Shown: in pieces, positions 53,824-62,499 of the stretch
How the letters are laid out: every line of letters begins with the position of its first letter
Numbering within the stretch: the stretch's first letter is position 1
Assembly (NCBI RefSeq): GCF_011421635.1
Contig: NZ_WTLI01000026.1
Coordinates: forward strand, 1 to 64,000
Direction of reading: 5' to 3'
Length of the DNA stretch: 64,000 nucleotides
Origin: Paenibacillus turpanensis
Lineage (GTDB): Bacteria > Bacillota > Bacilli > Paenibacillales > YIM-B00363
Translations under genes and position numbers: made by a program
Notes under the pieces: model-generated
What the model saw: the letters and a program-made list of their open reading frames with translations, nothing else
Told to the model about the DNA's origin: nothing
The model's database searches: none

Positions 53824-54537
53824 ATGACAACGACAGTAGGCACGCTGTATGGCGTTGGTGTCGGCCCGGGGGACCCGGAGCTGATTACAGTCAAGGCGTA
53901 TCGATATATGAGAGAGTGTCCGGTCATTGCATACCCGAAAAAGCGTATGGGCGGCAAATCGTACGCGCTGGAAATCGTGGAGATGTACTGTGACCCGGCG
54001 GAAAAGGAAATGCTCGGACTTGTGTTTCCGATGACAAAGGACCCGGCCATTTTGGAAAGAGAATGGAATAAAACGGTTGAGCTGTGCTGGGAACAGCTTC
54101 AAATGGGCAAAGACATCGCGTTCGTAACGGAAGGCGATCCGAACTTATACAGTACGTTTATTCATATGGCCCGCCTTATGCAGGAGCTGCATCCGGAGGT
54201 GCCGATTCGTACGGTGCCGGGCATTTCCTCAATTCTCGGAGCGGCGGCGCAGCTGGGCTTCCCGCTTGCGGACGGCGACGAGCAGGTAGCAATTGTACCG
54301 GCTACGGACGACCCAGAAGCGATGCGCAAGGCGATCGTTGACCATGACACGGTCATTTTTATCAAAGTAGCGAAGGTGCTTGATCAGATGATCGCTGTCC
54401 TAGAGGAGCTGGGCTTGGCCGACAAGGCTTCTGTCATTACGAAAGCGACGTCCCCGTACGAGCTGGTATGGAGAGATGTGCGTGAGCTGAAGGGGCAGGA
54501 GCTGGAATACTTAACGTTAATGGTGGTGAGAAAATGA
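53824..54537 (+). CDS. cbiL: Cobalt-precorrin-2 C20-methyltransferase
   Basis: Tetrapyrrole methylase: GVGVGPGDPELITVKAYRYM, AFVTEGDPNLYSTFIHMARLM, RTVPGISSILGAAAQLGFPL and KATSPYELVWRDVRELKG. It has 237 residues. It adds the methyl at C20, which is later lost on ring contraction by CbiH60. It begins two bases after cbiET and overlaps cbiF by four. Confidence 0.95.
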   Translation: MTTTVGTLYGVGVGPGDPELITVKAYRYMRECPVIAYPKKRMGGKSYALEIVEMYCDPAEKEMLGLVFPMTKDPAILEREWNKTVELCWEQLQMGKDIAFVTEGDPNLYSTFIHMARLMQELHPEVPIRTVPGISSILGAAAQLGFPLADGDEQVAIVPATDDPEAMRKAIVDHDTVIFIKVAKVLDQMIAVLEELGLADKASVITKATSPYELVWRDVRELKGQELEYLTLMVVRK

Positions 54538-55331
54538 GCAGCGGCGAAGCGAAGGTTTATATTATCGGAGCGGGTCCCGGCGACCCGGAGCTGATCACGG
54601 TCAAAGGCTTGAAGCTGCTGAAGCAGGCCGAGCTGGTGCTGTACACGGATTCGCTCGTTAACGAGGAGCTGATCGCACAGGCCGGCGAAGGCGCTGAGGT
54701 GCTGCAAAGCTCCGGCATGGATCTCGAGGAAATGGTCGAGGTCATGGCCAAAGCGGTCAACGAGGGGAAAAATGTCGCGCGTGTACATACCGGCGATCCG
54801 GCCGTATACGGCGCGATTTTGGAGCAGATGGTGCTGCTGAAGCAGCGCGGCATTCCGTATGAAATTGTTCCGGGAGTGAGCTCCGTATTCGCCTCGGCGG
54901 CGGTGCTTGGCGCGGAGCTGACCGTACCGGACTTGACGCAGACAGTGATTTTGACGCGTGCCGAAGGACGAACACCGGTGCCGGAGCGCGAGAAGCTGCG
55001 CGATTTGGCGTCGCATCACTGCACGGTTGCATTATTTTTAAGCGCGACCTTGGCCAAAAAGGTTGTCCGTGAGTTTCTTGAGGCGGGCTGGTCCGAGGAT
55101 ACTCCTGTAGCCGTCGTTCAGCGGGCGACGTGGCCGGATCAAAAGATCGTGCGTTCCACACTGAAAAATCTCGACGATGACTTACGTTCGGCTGGCATCC
55201 GCATGCATGCGATGATACTGGCCGGATGGGCACTGGACCCGACGATCACCGAGCGCGACGAGCATCGTTCGAAGCTGTATGACAAGACGTTTACGCACGG
55301 GTACCGCAAGGGGGTCGCCGCTCATGAGTAA
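54534..55331 (+). CDS. cbiF: Cobalt-precorrin-4 C11-methyltransferase
   Basis: Tetrapyrrole methylase: VYIIGAGPGDPELITVKGLKLL, VARVHTGDPAVYGAILEQM, EIVPGVSSVFASAAVLGAELTVP and LFLSATLAKKVVREFL. It has 265 residues. It starts in an ATGA overlap with cbiL, and its stop overlaps the cbiG start by eight bases. The subfamily C11 assignment rests on the VPDLTQTVILTRAEGRTPVP block. Confidence 0.95.
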   Translation: MSSGEAKVYIIGAGPGDPELITVKGLKLLKQAELVLYTDSLVNEELIAQAGEGAEVLQSSGMDLEEMVEVMAKAVNEGKNVARVHTGDPAVYGAILEQMVLLKQRGIPYEIVPGVSSVFASAAVLGAELTVPDLTQTVILTRAEGRTPVPEREKLRDLASHHCTVALFLSATLAKKVVREFLEAGWSEDTPVAVVQRATWPDQKIVRSTLKNLDDDLRSAGIRMHAMILAGWALDPTITERDEHRSKLYDKTFTHGYRKGVAAHE

Positions 55332-56493
55332 GCCGTTTGCGGCGGTGGCCATCACGAAGCATGGGGTGGAAATGGCCCGCAGCCTCGTGGAGTCGTTCAG
55401 CGGTACGGATTTATATTATATGAGCAAGTTTGCCCGGGGCGATGAGGAAGAGAAGGGCTACCACATGTTTGAAGGCTCGGTGAAGCTCATTCTCCCGGAT
55501 CTTTTTAAAAAATACAGTGGACTTATTATTATTATTTCCCTTGGTGCGGTTGTGCGCATGATTGCTCCGATTCTGGAGGATAAAAAGAAGGACCCGGCCG
55601 TCGTTGTGATCGACGATCGCGGCGAGCATGTTATTTCCGTGCTGTCCGGCCATTTGGGCGGGGCGAACGAGCTGACGCGCCAGGTGGCGGCGGCGATCGG
55701 CGCAAGACCGGTCATTACGACTGCCTCGGACGTGCAGCAGACGATTCCGGTTGACCTTTTCGGTCGGCAGTTCGGCTGGGAGATCGAAAGCTTTGAGAAG
55801 GCGACGCCGGTCAGCGCCTCGGTCGTGAATGAGGAGCGGGTGGCTGTCGTGCAGGAAACCGGCGAAACAGGCTGGTGGACGTATGAAAAACCGCTGCCTT
55901 CGCATATCAAGGTGTATGGAAGTGCCTCGGAGGCAATGGAAGGCGCCGAATTTGACGCAGCACTGGTCATCACGGATCGGCTACTGGACGCCGGGGAGGA
56001 AGCCGCGCTGCTGGGCAACGGTGTGCTGTACCGCCCGCGTTCGCTGGTGCTTGGCATCGGGTGCAACCGCGGCACGTCCGCGGAGGAAATCGAAGGGGTG
56101 ATCGCGGAGACACTGGCGGAGCTGAAGCTGTCGATCCGCAGCGTTCGTAATATTGCGACGATCAACCTGAAGGCGGATGAAGAAGGGCTGCTTGCGGTGT
56201 GCCGTAAGCACAAGTGGGAGCTCGTCACCTATACTCCGGAGGAGCTTAACGCCGTCGAGCTGCCGAATCCTTCGGAAACGGTGTTCAAGTATACCGGCGC
56301 TTACGGCGTGAGCGAACCGGCGGCTCGTTTATCTTCGGGAGCTTCTAGCTGGCTGCTGGAAAAACGCAAAAGCGGCAACGTGACGATTTCGGTAACTCGC
56401 ATTCCGTTCGCGGCCGCCCCCGCTTCCAGTTCAACGGCAGAGGCAGCTGCAGCGACGGAAACGGCTGCAGCCCGGCAGGTGGCGCAAAAATGA
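55324..56493 (+). CDS. cbiG: Cobalt-precorrin-5A hydrolase
   Basis: Opens the delta-lactone and releases acetaldehyde in the anaerobic route. The N-terminal block IIISLGAVVRMIAPILEDKKKDPAVVVIDD and SVLSGHLGGANELTRQVA, the central LGIGCNRGTSAEEIEGVI and a C-terminal domain with IATINLKADEEGLLAV are typical. It has 389 residues from the ATG 55324. The last 25 residues are an Ala/Ser/Thr tail with no known role. It overlaps cbiA by four bases. Confidence 0.94.
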   Translation: MSKPFAAVAITKHGVEMARSLVESFSGTDLYYMSKFARGDEEEKGYHMFEGSVKLILPDLFKKYSGLIIIISLGAVVRMIAPILEDKKKDPAVVVIDDRGEHVISVLSGHLGGANELTRQVAAAIGARPVITTASDVQQTIPVDLFGRQFGWEIESFEKATPVSASVVNEERVAVVQETGETGWWTYEKPLPSHIKVYGSASEAMEGAEFDAALVITDRLLDAGEEAALLGNGVLYRPRSLVLGIGCNRGTSAEEIEGVIAETLAELKLSIRSVRNIATINLKADEEGLLAVCRKHKWELVTYTPEELNAVELPNPSETVFKYTGAYGVSEPAARLSSGASSWLLEKRKSGNVTISVTRIPFAAAPASSSTAEAAAATETAAARQVAQK

Positions 56494-57971
56494 GCGGAGA
56501 AGTGCAGCGGGAACGCCGCAGCCGTCTCGTCATCGCCGGCACAGGCAGCGGCGTCGGCAAGACGACGGTGACGCTCGGGCTGATGAAGGCGCTCGCTCGC
56601 AGCGGACGAACGGTTCAAGGCTTTAAATGCGGGCCGGATTATATCGACCCTACCTATCATACAGCGGTAACGGGACGGCCGTCGCGTAATCTCGATACGT
56701 GGATGATGGAGACGGAACGGATGAAGGAGATCTTTCTGCGCGGCTCTGCTGGTGCGGATATTTCCGTCATCGAGGGCGTGATGGGGCTTTATGACGGTAA
56801 GGACCCGCTCTCAAACCGCGGCTCGACAGCGGAAATCGCTGCCGAGCTGGACGCGCCGGTGCTGCTGATCGTCAATGCGCAGAGCATGGCGCGCAGCGCG
56901 GCCGCCGTCGTGCTCGGCTTTCAGAAGCTGGACCCGCGCGTGCGAATCGCCGGGGTCATTGCCAATCGCTGCGGCAGCAAAGGGCACTACCAGCTCGTTA
57001 AGGCCGCGATCGAGCAGGAATGCGGCGTGCCGGTCATCGGCTGGCTCGGCCGCGACGAATCGCTCGGTATCCCCGAGCGGCATCTTGGCCTTGTGCCGGC
57101 AATCGAGCGCGGCGAGCTTGACCCGCTCTTCGAGCGGGCGGCGGACTTCATCGAGCAGGGCGTCGAGCTGGAAGCGCTGCTCGCGCTCGCCGACAGTGCG
57201 CCGGCTCTGGCCTGGCCGGAGCAGCGCTTATTCACCGCCGAGCCTGCGCCGGCGAGTCCGAGTCAGCGGCTGTCCGCCGCGGACTCCGGCGCTGCTTCAG
57301 CCGCAAGCCCTGTCATTGCCGTCGCAAAAGACGCGGCGTTTAATTTTTACTACCGCGAAAACCTCGAGCTGCTCGAGCAGGCGGGCGCACGCTTAGCCTA
57401 TTTCAGCCCGCTCGCGGGCGAAACCGTCCCTGCAGAGGCGCACGGCTTGTACCTCGGCGGCGGCTTCCCGGAGGAATTCGCCGCCGAGCTTTCCGCCAAC
57501 GAGCGCTTCAAGCAGGACGTGCGCGGCCTCGCCCAGCGCGGAATGCCCATCTTCGCCGAATGCGGCGGCTACATGTACCTGTGCCGCTCGATCACGGATC
57601 GCGCGGGCCAAACCTACGCCATGGCGGGCCTCATCCCCGCCGACGTGGCGATGCAGACCAAGCTCGCGGCGCTAGGCTACCGCGAGGCCAAGGCAGAGCG
57701 CGACTGCCTGCTCCTAGCAGCAGGCGAAACGATTCGCGGCCACGAGTTTCACTACTCTACCGCGAAACGCGACCCCGCCCCGACGCCGGAAGAAGAGTCG
57801 GCGTATCCATACGCCTACGAAACGAAGGGTCTGCGCGGGGCGGGCAAGGACGGCTACGCAGCCGGCAATATTTTGGCCGGCTACACGCATGTTCACTTCG
57901 CCTCCCATCCACAGGCGGCTGTGCGTTTCGTCGAGCGGTGCGAGGCATATCGCTCCCAACAAAATCATTGA
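56490..57971 (+). CDS. cbiA: Cobyrinate a,c-diamide synthase
   Basis: ATP- and glutamine-dependent amidation of the a and c side chains. The N-terminal P-loop is VIAGTGSGVGKTTVTLG, followed by KCGPDYIDPTYH, VIEGVMGLYDG and NRCGSKGHYQLV. The C-terminal class I glutaminase has GLYLGGGFPEEFA, the Cys in FAECGGYMYL and the His in THVHFASHP. It has 493 residues with a short Ala/Ser/Pro insertion at about 250-270. It is the last gene of the operon; later steps (cbiP, cobD, cobS) and cobalt uptake are not in the window. Confidence 0.96.
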   Translation: MSGEVQRERRSRLVIAGTGSGVGKTTVTLGLMKALARSGRTVQGFKCGPDYIDPTYHTAVTGRPSRNLDTWMMETERMKEIFLRGSAGADISVIEGVMGLYDGKDPLSNRGSTAEIAAELDAPVLLIVNAQSMARSAAAVVLGFQKLDPRVRIAGVIANRCGSKGHYQLVKAAIEQECGVPVIGWLGRDESLGIPERHLGLVPAIERGELDPLFERAADFIEQGVELEALLALADSAPALAWPEQRLFTAEPAPASPSQRLSAADSGAASAASPVIAVAKDAAFNFYYRENLELLEQAGARLAYFSPLAGETVPAEAHGLYLGGGFPEEFAAELSANERFKQDVRGLAQRGMPIFAECGGYMYLCRSITDRAGQTYAMAGLIPADVAMQTKLAALGYREAKAERDCLLLAAGETIRGHEFHYSTAKRDPAPTPEEESAYPYAYETKGLRGAGKDGYAAGNILAGYTHVHFASHPQAAVRFVERCEAYRSQQNH

Positions 57972-57975
57972 ATTC

Positions 57976-58015
57976 AAAGCGACCGCTTTTCGGAAGTACG
58001 AGAAGTGGTCGCTTT
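57976..58015. terminator. Terminator of the cobalamin operon
   Basis: The 13-bp stem AAAGCGACCGCTT/AAGTGGTCGCTTT has one G-U pair, with A/T flanks. It lies immediately after cbiA, before a convergent gene. Confidence 0.88.
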
Positions 58016-58070
58016 TATGATGCTTGGTACCCTTACCTCCAGTGATAGCGCTCATGAACTATCCTTCTGG

Positions 58071-58397
58071 TTATTCTTGTTCAAATCCGTAATCCCGTTC
58101 GACCTTGCAGACCCTTGTCTTATAACTTTGATACCAATCTGATTTCCCTTTCTTTTGGGCAAGCAGATGTCTTTCGTTTTGTTTCCAATTTTGGATTGCT
58201 TCAAGCGACTCCCAATAAGAAACCGTAATGCCTAAGCCATCTCTGGCGCTCTCTACACCTAAAAATCCCGGCTGAAGAGAGGCAAGACGAACCATTTCCT
58301 CGGCCATTTCGGCATACCCGTTGTCCCCATCCGTTCGAACGGAAGTAAAAATGACTGCGTAATAAGGGGGGCGGGGAGTTTTTGCTGCTTCGCTCAT
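58071..58397 (-). CDS. Antibiotic biosynthesis monooxygenase (ABM) domain protein
   Basis: A 108-residue protein with a dimeric ferredoxin-like fold: YYAVIFTSVR, YAEMAEEMVRLASLQPGFLGVES, ITVSYWESLEAIQNWKQNERHLLAQKKG. The block resembles the YqjZ/HmoB group of small ABM proteins, some of which degrade haem, but no haem-binding His can be assigned with certainty here. The ATG at 58397 follows GGAGGG; the ATG at 58409 would overlap it. It is monocistronic and convergent with the cobalamin operon. Confidence 0.82.
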   Translation of the reverse strand: MSEAAKTPRPPYYAVIFTSVRTDGDNGYAEMAEEMVRLASLQPGFLGVESARDGLGITVSYWESLEAIQNWKQNERHLLAQKKGKSDWYQSYKTRVCKVERDYGFEQE

Positions 58398-58709
58398 AAT
58401 TCCCTCCATGAATAGTGATAATCAACTCATTTTCAATAGTCTAGACATCAAGAACCTCAGCTTCAAGCTTGATCGCTAAGATCATTCCATTAAAGGGTTA
58501 TGCTAGTGTTTTCCATACACTAAGCTAGATTTCCTTTAGCTATGCCGCAAAGTTAATTGTTTATTTTTATAAGCATTTTAAAATGTGTGAATGCTTACCA
58601 ACCCCAAGGTTTTGATATTTGTTTTTCTCGCAACTGGCATATCTCCACCTCCAATCCCATATACTCTACCAAACTTAAGAAATTAATAGATTGGACGGAG
58701 GAAGATATT
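58398..58709. other. Divergent intergenic region with a weak Fur-like element
   Basis: About 310 bp between divergent genes. GATAATCAACTCATTTTC (58417-58434) resembles a degenerate Fur box and lies directly upstream of the ABM gene. The rest is AT-rich and probably holds both promoters, which I cannot place firmly. Confidence 0.35.
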
Positions 58710-60059
58710 ATGCCAGCCCGCATAGCCGCACTCGTACTCTCTTTCTTGCTTATTGCCGCTGTATGGACACCTCAGGTCTGGGCCGACGACACACTGACGA
58801 AGCAGCAGTCAGATCTTTATCAGCAGCTCGTCTCCGGCAAACGAATTTCGAATGAAACTTCTTACGAGATTCCCGACTCTCCTACCGTATATTTAACCTT
58901 CGATGATGGACCGAGCCAGCATACCGAGCAGGTGCTCGACATTTTACAAGAAAACGAGATTCAAGCGACTTTTTTTGTGCTAGGCGAACAAGCTTTGCTT
59001 AGACCGGACACGGTCAGACGAATGGTGAGAGAGGGGCATGTCCTCGGCAACCACTCTTTCAATCACAAATATGACGAGCTCTATGAATCGTTTGGAAACT
59101 ACTGGAAGCAATTTATGAAAACCGAGGAAGCCATCCGGCAGCTGACGGGAAGCGGAACAAGCCTGGCCCGGGCGCCGGGAGGCACCTATAATCACTACGA
59201 CAATTTCTATTTTTACTATATGGAGCTGGCAGGCATCCAAGTGCACGACTGGAACGTAGATTCGGGCGATTCCCGCCGCAGAGGCGTACCTGCAAGTGAA
59301 ATCATCGCAAACGTCAAAAAAGCTCCTTTGCAGCATGAAATGAACGTGCTGATGCATGACGGGGCCGGGCATGAAGAGACCGTAAAAGCACTACCGGAAA
59401 TCATCTCTTATTTTCAGGAAAAAGGCTACCGTTTTGCCCCGCTTAGCGAAAAGGTGAAGCCGATGCAGTTCCGTCTCAGTCCATTTCCTAAATACAAACG
59501 CACGCATTCGGAAAACCAGTTCAACACCAATATACAGCTTGTCCGAGATTTTCGGGCGCATTACGCGAAAGAACAGCAAGCCATCCCGATCCCAACGGTA
59601 ACGGAAAAGGTATATGCCACCGTAGCCATCGCCGAAGCAGTGACATCAGCGCTTCCAAAGGAGCTTCGCCTTCAGACCGGTACCCATAGCCTAAAGTGGA
59701 CGGACTCCGATTTCAAACTAAAAAACGATCGTTTTTATGTTCCGCTTCGCCAAATGGCGGAGTCACTTGGAGCAGACATCACATGGATCGAAGTGGAACG
59801 TACGGCGATCCTCCGTTATGGATTCACTCTTATCCGCTATCAGATGGATACGCATGTTGTTACGGTTTCCGGTGCACAGGGCGAACGTGAATATAGGCTG
59901 GCGGACACTGCACTGCAAAAAGGCCGGATCTGGGTTCCTCTCCGCACCACACTGGAATGGCTTGGCAGCGGGGTGCAGTCCTATCAAGTAGGCCCGCAGT
60001 CCTCCGAGGTGGTAGTCAGACCGTACGGTCAAGCCGTTATATTTCTACCTAAAGCCTAG
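58710..60059 (+). CDS. Exported polysaccharide deacetylase with copper-amine-oxidase-N-like domain
   Basis: A signal peptide (MPARIAALVLSFLLIAAVWT, cut near WADD) is followed by a NodB deacetylase domain. TFDDGPS holds the catalytic Asp pair (65/66), HSFNH the metal histidines, RAPGG, DWNVDSGD and LMHDG the remaining motifs. The C-terminal 110 residues (DRFYVPLRQMAESLGADI, GRIWVPLRTTLEWLG) form the stalk-like Cu_amine_oxidN1 domain common in exported Paenibacillus proteins. It probably removes acetyl groups from peptidoglycan or chitin-like sugar. The 449 residues start at the ATG 58710, after GGAGG; a longer upstream frame has no support. Confidence 0.92.
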   Translation: MPARIAALVLSFLLIAAVWTPQVWADDTLTKQQSDLYQQLVSGKRISNETSYEIPDSPTVYLTFDDGPSQHTEQVLDILQENEIQATFFVLGEQALLRPDTVRRMVREGHVLGNHSFNHKYDELYESFGNYWKQFMKTEEAIRQLTGSGTSLARAPGGTYNHYDNFYFYYMELAGIQVHDWNVDSGDSRRRGVPASEIIANVKKAPLQHEMNVLMHDGAGHEETVKALPEIISYFQEKGYRFAPLSEKVKPMQFRLSPFPKYKRTHSENQFNTNIQLVRDFRAHYAKEQQAIPIPTVTEKVYATVAIAEAVTSALPKELRLQTGTHSLKWTDSDFKLKNDRFYVPLRQMAESLGADITWIEVERTAILRYGFTLIRYQMDTHVVTVSGAQGEREYRLADTALQKGRIWVPLRTTLEWLGSGVQSYQVGPQSSEVVVRPYGQAVIFLPKA

Positions 60060-60131
60060 GTTTATCTCATAGAAACAATGGACATGCTAGAGATATAGAT
60101 TCCTATATTTAGAGCAGGAGGCATTCCATTG

Positions 60132-61115
60132 ATGATGGATCGAAAATCGGTACTATGGGACGAACCTCGCATCGTGGCAGAGCAGTTCATTCATAATATG
60201 GAAAAGGTAATCGTTGGAAAACGACAAGCCATTGAACTTATTTTTATTGCTGTCTTAGCCGGAGGGCATGTGCTGCTGGAGGATGTGCCGGGCGTAGGTA
60301 AAACGAGGCTCGTCAAAGCGTTGGCGAAGAGCCTTGGCTGTTCTTTTAAACGGATTCAATTTACGCCGGATTTGCTTCCATCTGATGTAACGGGAGTAAC
60401 CGTCTACCATGCGCAAAAAGGAACCTTTGAATTCCGCCCGGGGCCGGTTATGGCCAATCTCGTGCTGGCGGATGAGATTAACCGCACCTCTCCCAAAACG
60501 CAGGCTGCTTTGCTTGAAGCCATGGAAGAGCGTCAGGTAACCGTAGATGGTGAAACACGGGCGCTTGATCATCCGTTTATCGTGTTTGCCACGCAAAACC
60601 CGCTAGAGTTTGAAGGGACCTTTGAGCTTCCGGAGGCACAGCTTGACCGATTCCTGCTGCGGGTAAGGCTTGGATATCCAAGCGCAGCCGAGGAAATCGC
60701 GATGCTGGGCAAGCTGCAGGAGCATGATCCGCTTGAGGATCTGCGCCCGGTCATGGTCCGCGATGAGCTGGTTCGGCTCCAGGAGGATGTCCGTTCCATC
60801 CACGTAGACGAAGCGATTAAACAGTTTATTGTTGAAACGGTACAGGCGACCCGCCGTCATCCGGATGTACAGCTGGGGGCAAGCCCGCGCGCATCCATTG
60901 CGGTCATGAGAGCGGCGCAAGCAGCTGCTTTTATTAAGGGCAGAAGCTATGTCGTGCCCGATGATGTGAAGGAGCTGCTGCCTTACACGCTGGCCCATCG
61001 TATCGTGCTGCTGCCGGAAGCAAAGTGGAAGCACGGAACGGCGGATTACATTATCCGGCAAATTGTGGACCGAAGCGGCGTACCGGTTCATCCGCTTACC
61101 TCGGCCGTTAACTAG
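60132..61115 (+). CDS. MoxR-family AAA ATPase
   Basis: Chaperone-like AAA+ ATPase. Walker A is EDVPGVGKTRLVKALA, Walker B LVLADEINRTSPKTQAALLEAMEE, then the sensor region FATQNPLEFEGTFELPEAQLDRFLLRV and a C-terminal lid with LGASPRASIAVMRAAQAAA. It has 327 residues; AGGAGG lies 10 bases before the ATG 60132 (TTG 60129 and ATG 60135 are alternatives). It is the first gene of a moxR-DUF58-transglutaminase operon, an arrangement common in bacteria and usually linked to the cell envelope. Confidence 0.94.
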   Translation: MMDRKSVLWDEPRIVAEQFIHNMEKVIVGKRQAIELIFIAVLAGGHVLLEDVPGVGKTRLVKALAKSLGCSFKRIQFTPDLLPSDVTGVTVYHAQKGTFEFRPGPVMANLVLADEINRTSPKTQAALLEAMEERQVTVDGETRALDHPFIVFATQNPLEFEGTFELPEAQLDRFLLRVRLGYPSAAEEIAMLGKLQEHDPLEDLRPVMVRDELVRLQEDVRSIHVDEAIKQFIVETVQATRRHPDVQLGASPRASIAVMRAAQAAAFIKGRSYVVPDDVKELLPYTLAHRIVLLPEAKWKHGTADYIIRQIVDRSGVPVHPLTSAVN

Positions 61116-61128
61116 GGAGAGGCAGCGT

Positions 61129-62499
61129 ATGAAAAAGGCTATGGCGATGACCGCACTGCTGGCGATTTGGGTCTTGTTCTTTTATATGATGAAATGGCGG
61201 GGCGGTTATGGATTTACCTTTTTAACCTGGGGGTTCGGAGCTGTCGTTGTGACCTCCATGCTTGCTATCGTTTCTTCTACAGGGCTGAAAATAAAGGTTT
61301 GGGTATCGAGGCGCTCCTATTTAAGCGGAGATGGGGCAGTCGTTACGCTTCGGGTTACGCGGTCCTTCCCGCTGCTTCCGCTGCCGTGGGTTGTGGTGAG
61401 AAGTGAATGGAGCCGGATATCATCCGGTAAGACGGAATATGAGCACGCCAAGCTCTTATTCCCTTGGTTTCGTTCACAAGTGGAGCTTCAGTACATGCTG
61501 ACGGATCTTCGGCGCGGAATGTTCCGCCTGGAGAAAGCAGAGGCTGTATTCGGAGACCCGTTCGGCTTTATCAACAGTCGAAGAACATTTACCGAAGACA
61601 AGCCGGAGCTTGTGGTTTATCCAAGACCGGCGGCAATTCCGCTGTGGGATCTGGGAAAAACCGATTCCTCCTCCATCAATAGATCCCTTACGGAACGTGC
61701 CGAATGGAGCGGGAGTGTCCGCGAGTATGTTCCCGGCGATTCATTGCGAAGTGTCCATTGGCTATCCTCTGCGCGGTCGCAGAGCTTAAAAACTAGGGAA
61801 CCGGCGTCGGTGAGGGACGGAAATACATACGTTATTTTGGACGCCGGAACGAATCTTAGGCAGCAAAGCTTTGAACGCATGGTTCGTGCGGCGGCAGGCT
61901 TATCGCTCAACTTGTCGCGGACAGGAACGTTTGCGGGCTTGGCAATCTGCGGGCACACCTGCATTCGAAGCGGGGATAGCAGCATAGCTGATGTCATGAA
62001 TTTGTTGGCCCGTGCGGAAGCGGATGGAGGGAGCCGTCTCAACGAACGGGTTCGTTCTGTAGCCATTTCGCTGCCGAAAGGGACGGAGCTAGTTTTAATC
62101 ACGGAAAAAATTACGGAAGAAATCGTGCAGCTATGCGAAGATATAAAGCTGTCCCGCCGCAAAGTACGCGTGGTCGCTGCAGGAGCGGGAAACAAAGACG
62201 GAATGCAGGCAAATGATTCTGAAGCAGGAGAGAATGCCTCCGCCTCGCAAAAGCCAAGAGAGCCTGTTCCCGGCGCAGAGCAGCGCTGGTGCCGTCAACG
62301 GCTCGCAGCGATTCACTGTCCGGTGGCAGAGCTGCCTGAACGGCTGTCGGATGTCACTTCGGGACTTGCACTTTTCCGTGCCGGAGCAGGAGTCGATGAT
62401 CATTCTCTTATTCCAAGATATCCCGGCCGCGCCAAGCTGAAGACAAGAGCGCCTGCACCTTTTTTGACGGAGAGGAGGGGTGCGGATGTCCCGTTATGA
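61129..62499 (+). CDS. DUF58 membrane protein
   Basis: Two N-terminal membrane segments (about residues 5-20 and 28-48) precede a long soluble part. The DUF58 core is visible as SGSVREYVPGDSLRSVHWLSSARSQSL, TREPASVRDGNTYVILDAG and a VWA-like tail. A polar insertion (GNKDGMQANDSEAGENASASQKPRE) lies near residue 360. It has 456 residues. AGGGAGAGG precedes the ATG 61129. It overlaps the following gene by 14 bp and works, by family context, with the MoxR ATPase. Confidence 0.9.
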   Translation: MKKAMAMTALLAIWVLFFYMMKWRGGYGFTFLTWGFGAVVVTSMLAIVSSTGLKIKVWVSRRSYLSGDGAVVTLRVTRSFPLLPLPWVVVRSEWSRISSGKTEYEHAKLLFPWFRSQVELQYMLTDLRRGMFRLEKAEAVFGDPFGFINSRRTFTEDKPELVVYPRPAAIPLWDLGKTDSSSINRSLTERAEWSGSVREYVPGDSLRSVHWLSSARSQSLKTREPASVRDGNTYVILDAGTNLRQQSFERMVRAAAGLSLNLSRTGTFAGLAICGHTCIRSGDSSIADVMNLLARAEADGGSRLNERVRSVAISLPKGTELVLITEKITEEIVQLCEDIKLSRRKVRVVAAGAGNKDGMQANDSEAGENASASQKPREPVPGAEQRWCRQRLAAIHCPVAELPERLSDVTSGLALFRAGAGVDDHSLIPRYPGRAKLKTRAPAPFLTERRGADVPL

